6,900 bases of DNA from Clostridiales bacterium (lineage in GTDB: Bacteria; Bacillota; Clostridia; Christensenellales; Pumilibacteraceae), in contig JAIEBL010000080.1 in assembly GCA_029069015.1 (NCBI GenBank), positions 1 to 6,900 on the forward strand, in the 5' to 3' direction. Below the pieces are notes generated by a model. It made no database searches and was not told the DNA's origin. It saw only the letters and a list, made by a program, of their open reading frames with translations. The position numbers and the translations under genes are program-made. The number at the start of each line of letters is the position of its first letter. Position 1 is the first letter of the stretch. Below are positions 5,232-6,900 of this stretch, one piece after another.

Positions 5232-6152
5232 TTAAGGCAGAATATGCCCTGCCGAAAGATATATTTTGTACCATTCTTCGCGCGTGAGCGTGATATCGCC
5301 GCCCTCGATGATTTCCGTTAAATGCTCCTCGTTGGTCGTGCCCGCAACCATTTGCATTTCTGCGGGATGACGCAAGATCCACGCCGTAGCAATCGCGGCG
5401 GGCGTGACTTCATACTTTTCCGCAAGCTCGCCGAGCACGGCGTTCAGTTCGGGATATTTGTCGCTTCCCAAAAACGTGCCTTGGAAGAAGCCGTATTGGA
5501 AGGGCGACCAAGCCTGTACGGTAATGTCGTGCAAACGGCAATAATCGAGCACGCCGCCGTCCCGCTCAACCGCACCGGCCGTTTCCATGTTGGCTTCGAT
5601 TCCCGATGCGATCATGCCCGAAAACGCTACGCCGAATTGCAGCTGGTTAGTAAGAATGGGCTGCGATACGGACTTTTTCAAAAGTTCGATCTGCCCGGGG
5701 CGGAAGTTGGATACGCCGAAGTGCCGCACTTTGCCCGACGCGTGGAGCGCGTTAAATGCGGAGGCAACCTCGTCGGGTTCCATGAGCGCATCGGGACGGT
5801 GAAGCAGCAAAATATCCAAATATTCGGTTTTGAGTCGCGCCAGAATGCCGTCGACCGATTTTAAAATATAGTCGCGGGACTGGTCGTACATTTTGCCGGG
5901 AACGATACCGCACTTGGATTGCAGAATCATTTTTTCGCGCCGCAAGCCGATACGACGCACCGACGCCGCAAACTTCTTTTCGCACTCGCCGCCGCCGTAT
6001 ATATCGGCGTGGTCGAAAAAGTACAACCCGTAGTCGCGGCAAAGCGAAAGATGCTTATCAAGCGCTTCGTCGCTTAGTTCCCCTATGCGCATGCACCCTA
6101 CCGCCACCGCAGGTACGTGCAAACCGACCGAACCCAATTTTACCGTCTTCAT
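5232..6152 (-). CDS. Aldo/keto reductase, YdhF-like
   Basis: A 306-residue NAD(P)H-dependent oxidoreductase of the aldo/keto reductase superfamily, a cytosolic TIM barrel. The catalytic tetrad is visible as Asp47 and Tyr52 in FFDHADIYGGG, Lys80 in QSKCGI and His118 in LLHRPD. Cofactor-binding segments include GVSNF (146-150), TNQ (168-170) and the late GTTNEEHL loop (271-278). The strings DHADIYGG, SKCGI and SGKVRHFGVSNF closely match the E. coli YdhF group, whose physiological substrate is not settled. The start is ATG at 6152 with AAGGAAAGGA 8 bases upstream. An in-frame ATG at 6215 would overlap kdgK and lacks this site, and the real N-terminus MKTVKLGSVGLHVP is typical. It lies 25 bases after kdgK, so a sugar-acid or keto-sugar substrate is a fair guess, no more. 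Confidence 0.9.
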   Translation of the reverse strand: MKTVKLGSVGLHVPAVAVGCMRIGELSDEALDKHLSLCRDYGLYFFDHADIYGGGECEKKFAASVRRIGLRREKMILQSKCGIVPGKMYDQSRDYILKSVDGILARLKTEYLDILLLHRPDALMEPDEVASAFNALHASGKVRHFGVSNFRPGQIELLKKSVSQPILTNQLQFGVAFSGMIASGIEANMETAGAVERDGGVLDYCRLHDITVQAWSPFQYGFFQGTFLGSDKYPELNAVLGELAEKYEVTPAAIATAWILRHPAEMQMVAGTTNEEHLTEIIEGGDITLTREEWYKIYLSAGHILP

Positions 6153-6160
6153 ACTCTTGT

Positions 6161-6170
6161 TCCTTTCCTT
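6161..6170 (-). promoter_or_regulatory. Ribosome binding site fixing the start of the reductase gene
   Basis: AAGGAAAGGA on the minus strand, 8 bases before ATG at 6152, in the 25-base gap after the kdgK stop. It favours this start over the in-frame ATG at 6215 inside kdgK. Confidence 0.7.
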
Positions 6171-6177
6171 ATATATG

Positions 6178-6900
6178 TTACCGCTGCACTCTGCCGCTCG
6201 CGTCGCCGCCCGCAAGCGCTTCCACCTCCGAAGCCGACACCATGTTGTAGTCGCCCTCGATGCTGTGCTTTAAGCAGCTTGCCGCTACAGCGAACTCTAT
6301 CGCCTTTTGCGGCTCGTAGTTATTGATAAGCGAGTAGATAAGCCCGCCGCCGAAAGAATCACCACCGCCCACGCGGTCTACGATGTGCATAGCATATTTC
6401 TTGCTGAAATATGCTTTACCGCCCGTATACAGCATACCCGACCAATCGTTGTCGTTGGCGGATTTGCTCTCTCTGAGCGTGATCGCCACGCACTTGAACT
6501 TGAATTTATCCGTCAGTTTCTTTGCAACCGAAACGTAACCGTCGTGGTTGAGCTTACCACCCGTTATGTCGCTGCCTTCCGCCTCGATACCGAACACGTC
6601 TTTGGCGTCTTCCTCGTTGGCAATGCAGTAATCGATATACTTGCAAAGCTCGCCCCTCACCTTGCCCGCTTTTTCCTTGCTCCAAAGCTTTTTGCGGAAA
6701 TTGAGGTCGCACGACACGGTGATATTTTTCTTCTTTGCGGCTTTGCACGCGGCAAGACAGATCTCGGCTACGTTGTCGCCGAGCGCGGGCGTAATGCCCG
6801 TAAAGTGAAACCACGCCGCCCCGTCGAAAATTTTATCCCAATCGAAATCCGCCGCCGAAGCTTCGGCAATCGACGAATGCGCACGATCGTAGATCTGTCG
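6178..6900 (-). CDS. kdgK: 2-keto-3-deoxygluconate kinase, C-terminal part (cut by window edge)
   Basis: The last 240 codons of a PfkB-family sugar kinase; the frame is open to base 6900, so the N-terminus lies outside. KDG kinase phosphorylates 2-keto-3-deoxygluconate with ATP, giving KDPG for cleavage by KDPG aldolase. It is the shared step of pectin-, galacturonate- and glucuronate-derived catabolism. Within the visible part, FHFTGITPALG (31-41) and VSCDLNFRKKLW (62-73) are typical of KdgK. IANEED (93-98) is the common PfkB segment, and DRVGGGDSFGGG (175-186) is the anion-hole and catalytic signature, with Asp181 as catalytic base. The protein ends normally for the family. The next gene, the aldo/keto reductase, follows after 25 bases. 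Another keto-deoxy sugar acid as substrate is possible, but KdgK is the best fit. Confidence 0.88.
   Translation of the reverse strand, partial: RQIYDRAHSSIAEASAADFDWDKIFDGAAWFHFTGITPALGDNVAEICLAACKAAKKKNITVSCDLNFRKKLWSKEKAGKVRGELCKYIDYCIANEEDAKDVFGIEAEGSDITGGKLNHDGYVSVAKKLTDKFKFKCVAITLRESKSANDNDWSGMLYTGGKAYFSKKYAMHIVDRVGGGDSFGGGLIYSLINNYEPQKAIEFAVAASCLKHSIEGDYNMVSASEVEALAGGDASGRVQR

Noticed and set aside
5322..5864. Plus-strand frame of 180 codons opposite the aldo/keto reductase
   Set aside because: It is antisense to a gene with an intact catalytic tetrad and has no ribosome site or domain.
1..6900. CRISPR array, mobile element, toxin-antitoxin or defence system
   Set aside because: There are no repeat-spacer pattern, transposase, integrase, terminal inverted repeats or attachment sites, and the genes present are metabolic, transport or regulatory.

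Overview
The window is a block of about 6.9 kb in which every credible gene lies on the minus strand, so the genes read from high to low coordinates. The best guess for the host is a Gram-positive anaerobe of the Bacillota, clostridial side. Three things suggest this: a PgcA/PGM2-type phosphoglucomutase, a PurF of the Bacillus type with a short propeptide before its catalytic cysteine, and a stand-alone ANTAR regulator. Strong Shine-Dalgarno sequences, consensus sigma-A-type promoters and two TTG starts fit as well. This placement is inferred from protein families and signals; there is no rRNA to confirm it.

Layout in transcription order. (1) 6900 to 5013: the 3' part of a 2-keto-3-deoxygluconate kinase gene (kdgK, cut by the right edge), then a YdhF-like aldo/keto reductase, then a 62-residue acidic protein of unknown function. 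Gaps of 25 and 30 bases suggest one operon. Its stop codon runs into a region of two overlapping, competing hairpins (4977-5014). (2) 4884 to 1296: a perfect TTGACA-17-TATAAT promoter, a short leader, an exporter-type ABC half-transporter starting at a TTG codon, a phosphoglucomutase (pgcA type) and a 12-bp stem intrinsic terminator. This is a complete two-gene transcription unit. (3) 1237 to 1: a second near-consensus promoter, a leader of about 100 bases, an ANTAR-domain RNA-binding regulator starting at TTG, and, 11 bases further on, the N-terminal 172 codons of purF (cut by the left edge).

Functionally, unit 1 fits breakdown of uronate-derived sugar acids: KDG phosphorylation plus an NADPH-type oxidoreductase. 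Unit 2 combines export with glucose-1-phosphate/glucose-6-phosphate interconversion, which feeds UDP-glucose and cell-envelope polymers. Unit 3 joins a nitrogen-type RNA-binding antiterminator to the glutamine-dependent first step of purine synthesis.

Most of the window is ordinary core metabolism. The parts most worth a second look are the ANTAR-purF pairing with a degenerate receiver domain, the leader of that unit, the competing hairpins at 4977-5014, and a tandem 10-bp repeat with 11-bp period upstream of the ABC promoter. I see no CRISPR array, mobile element, tRNA or rRNA, and no convincing defence or other wholly new system.
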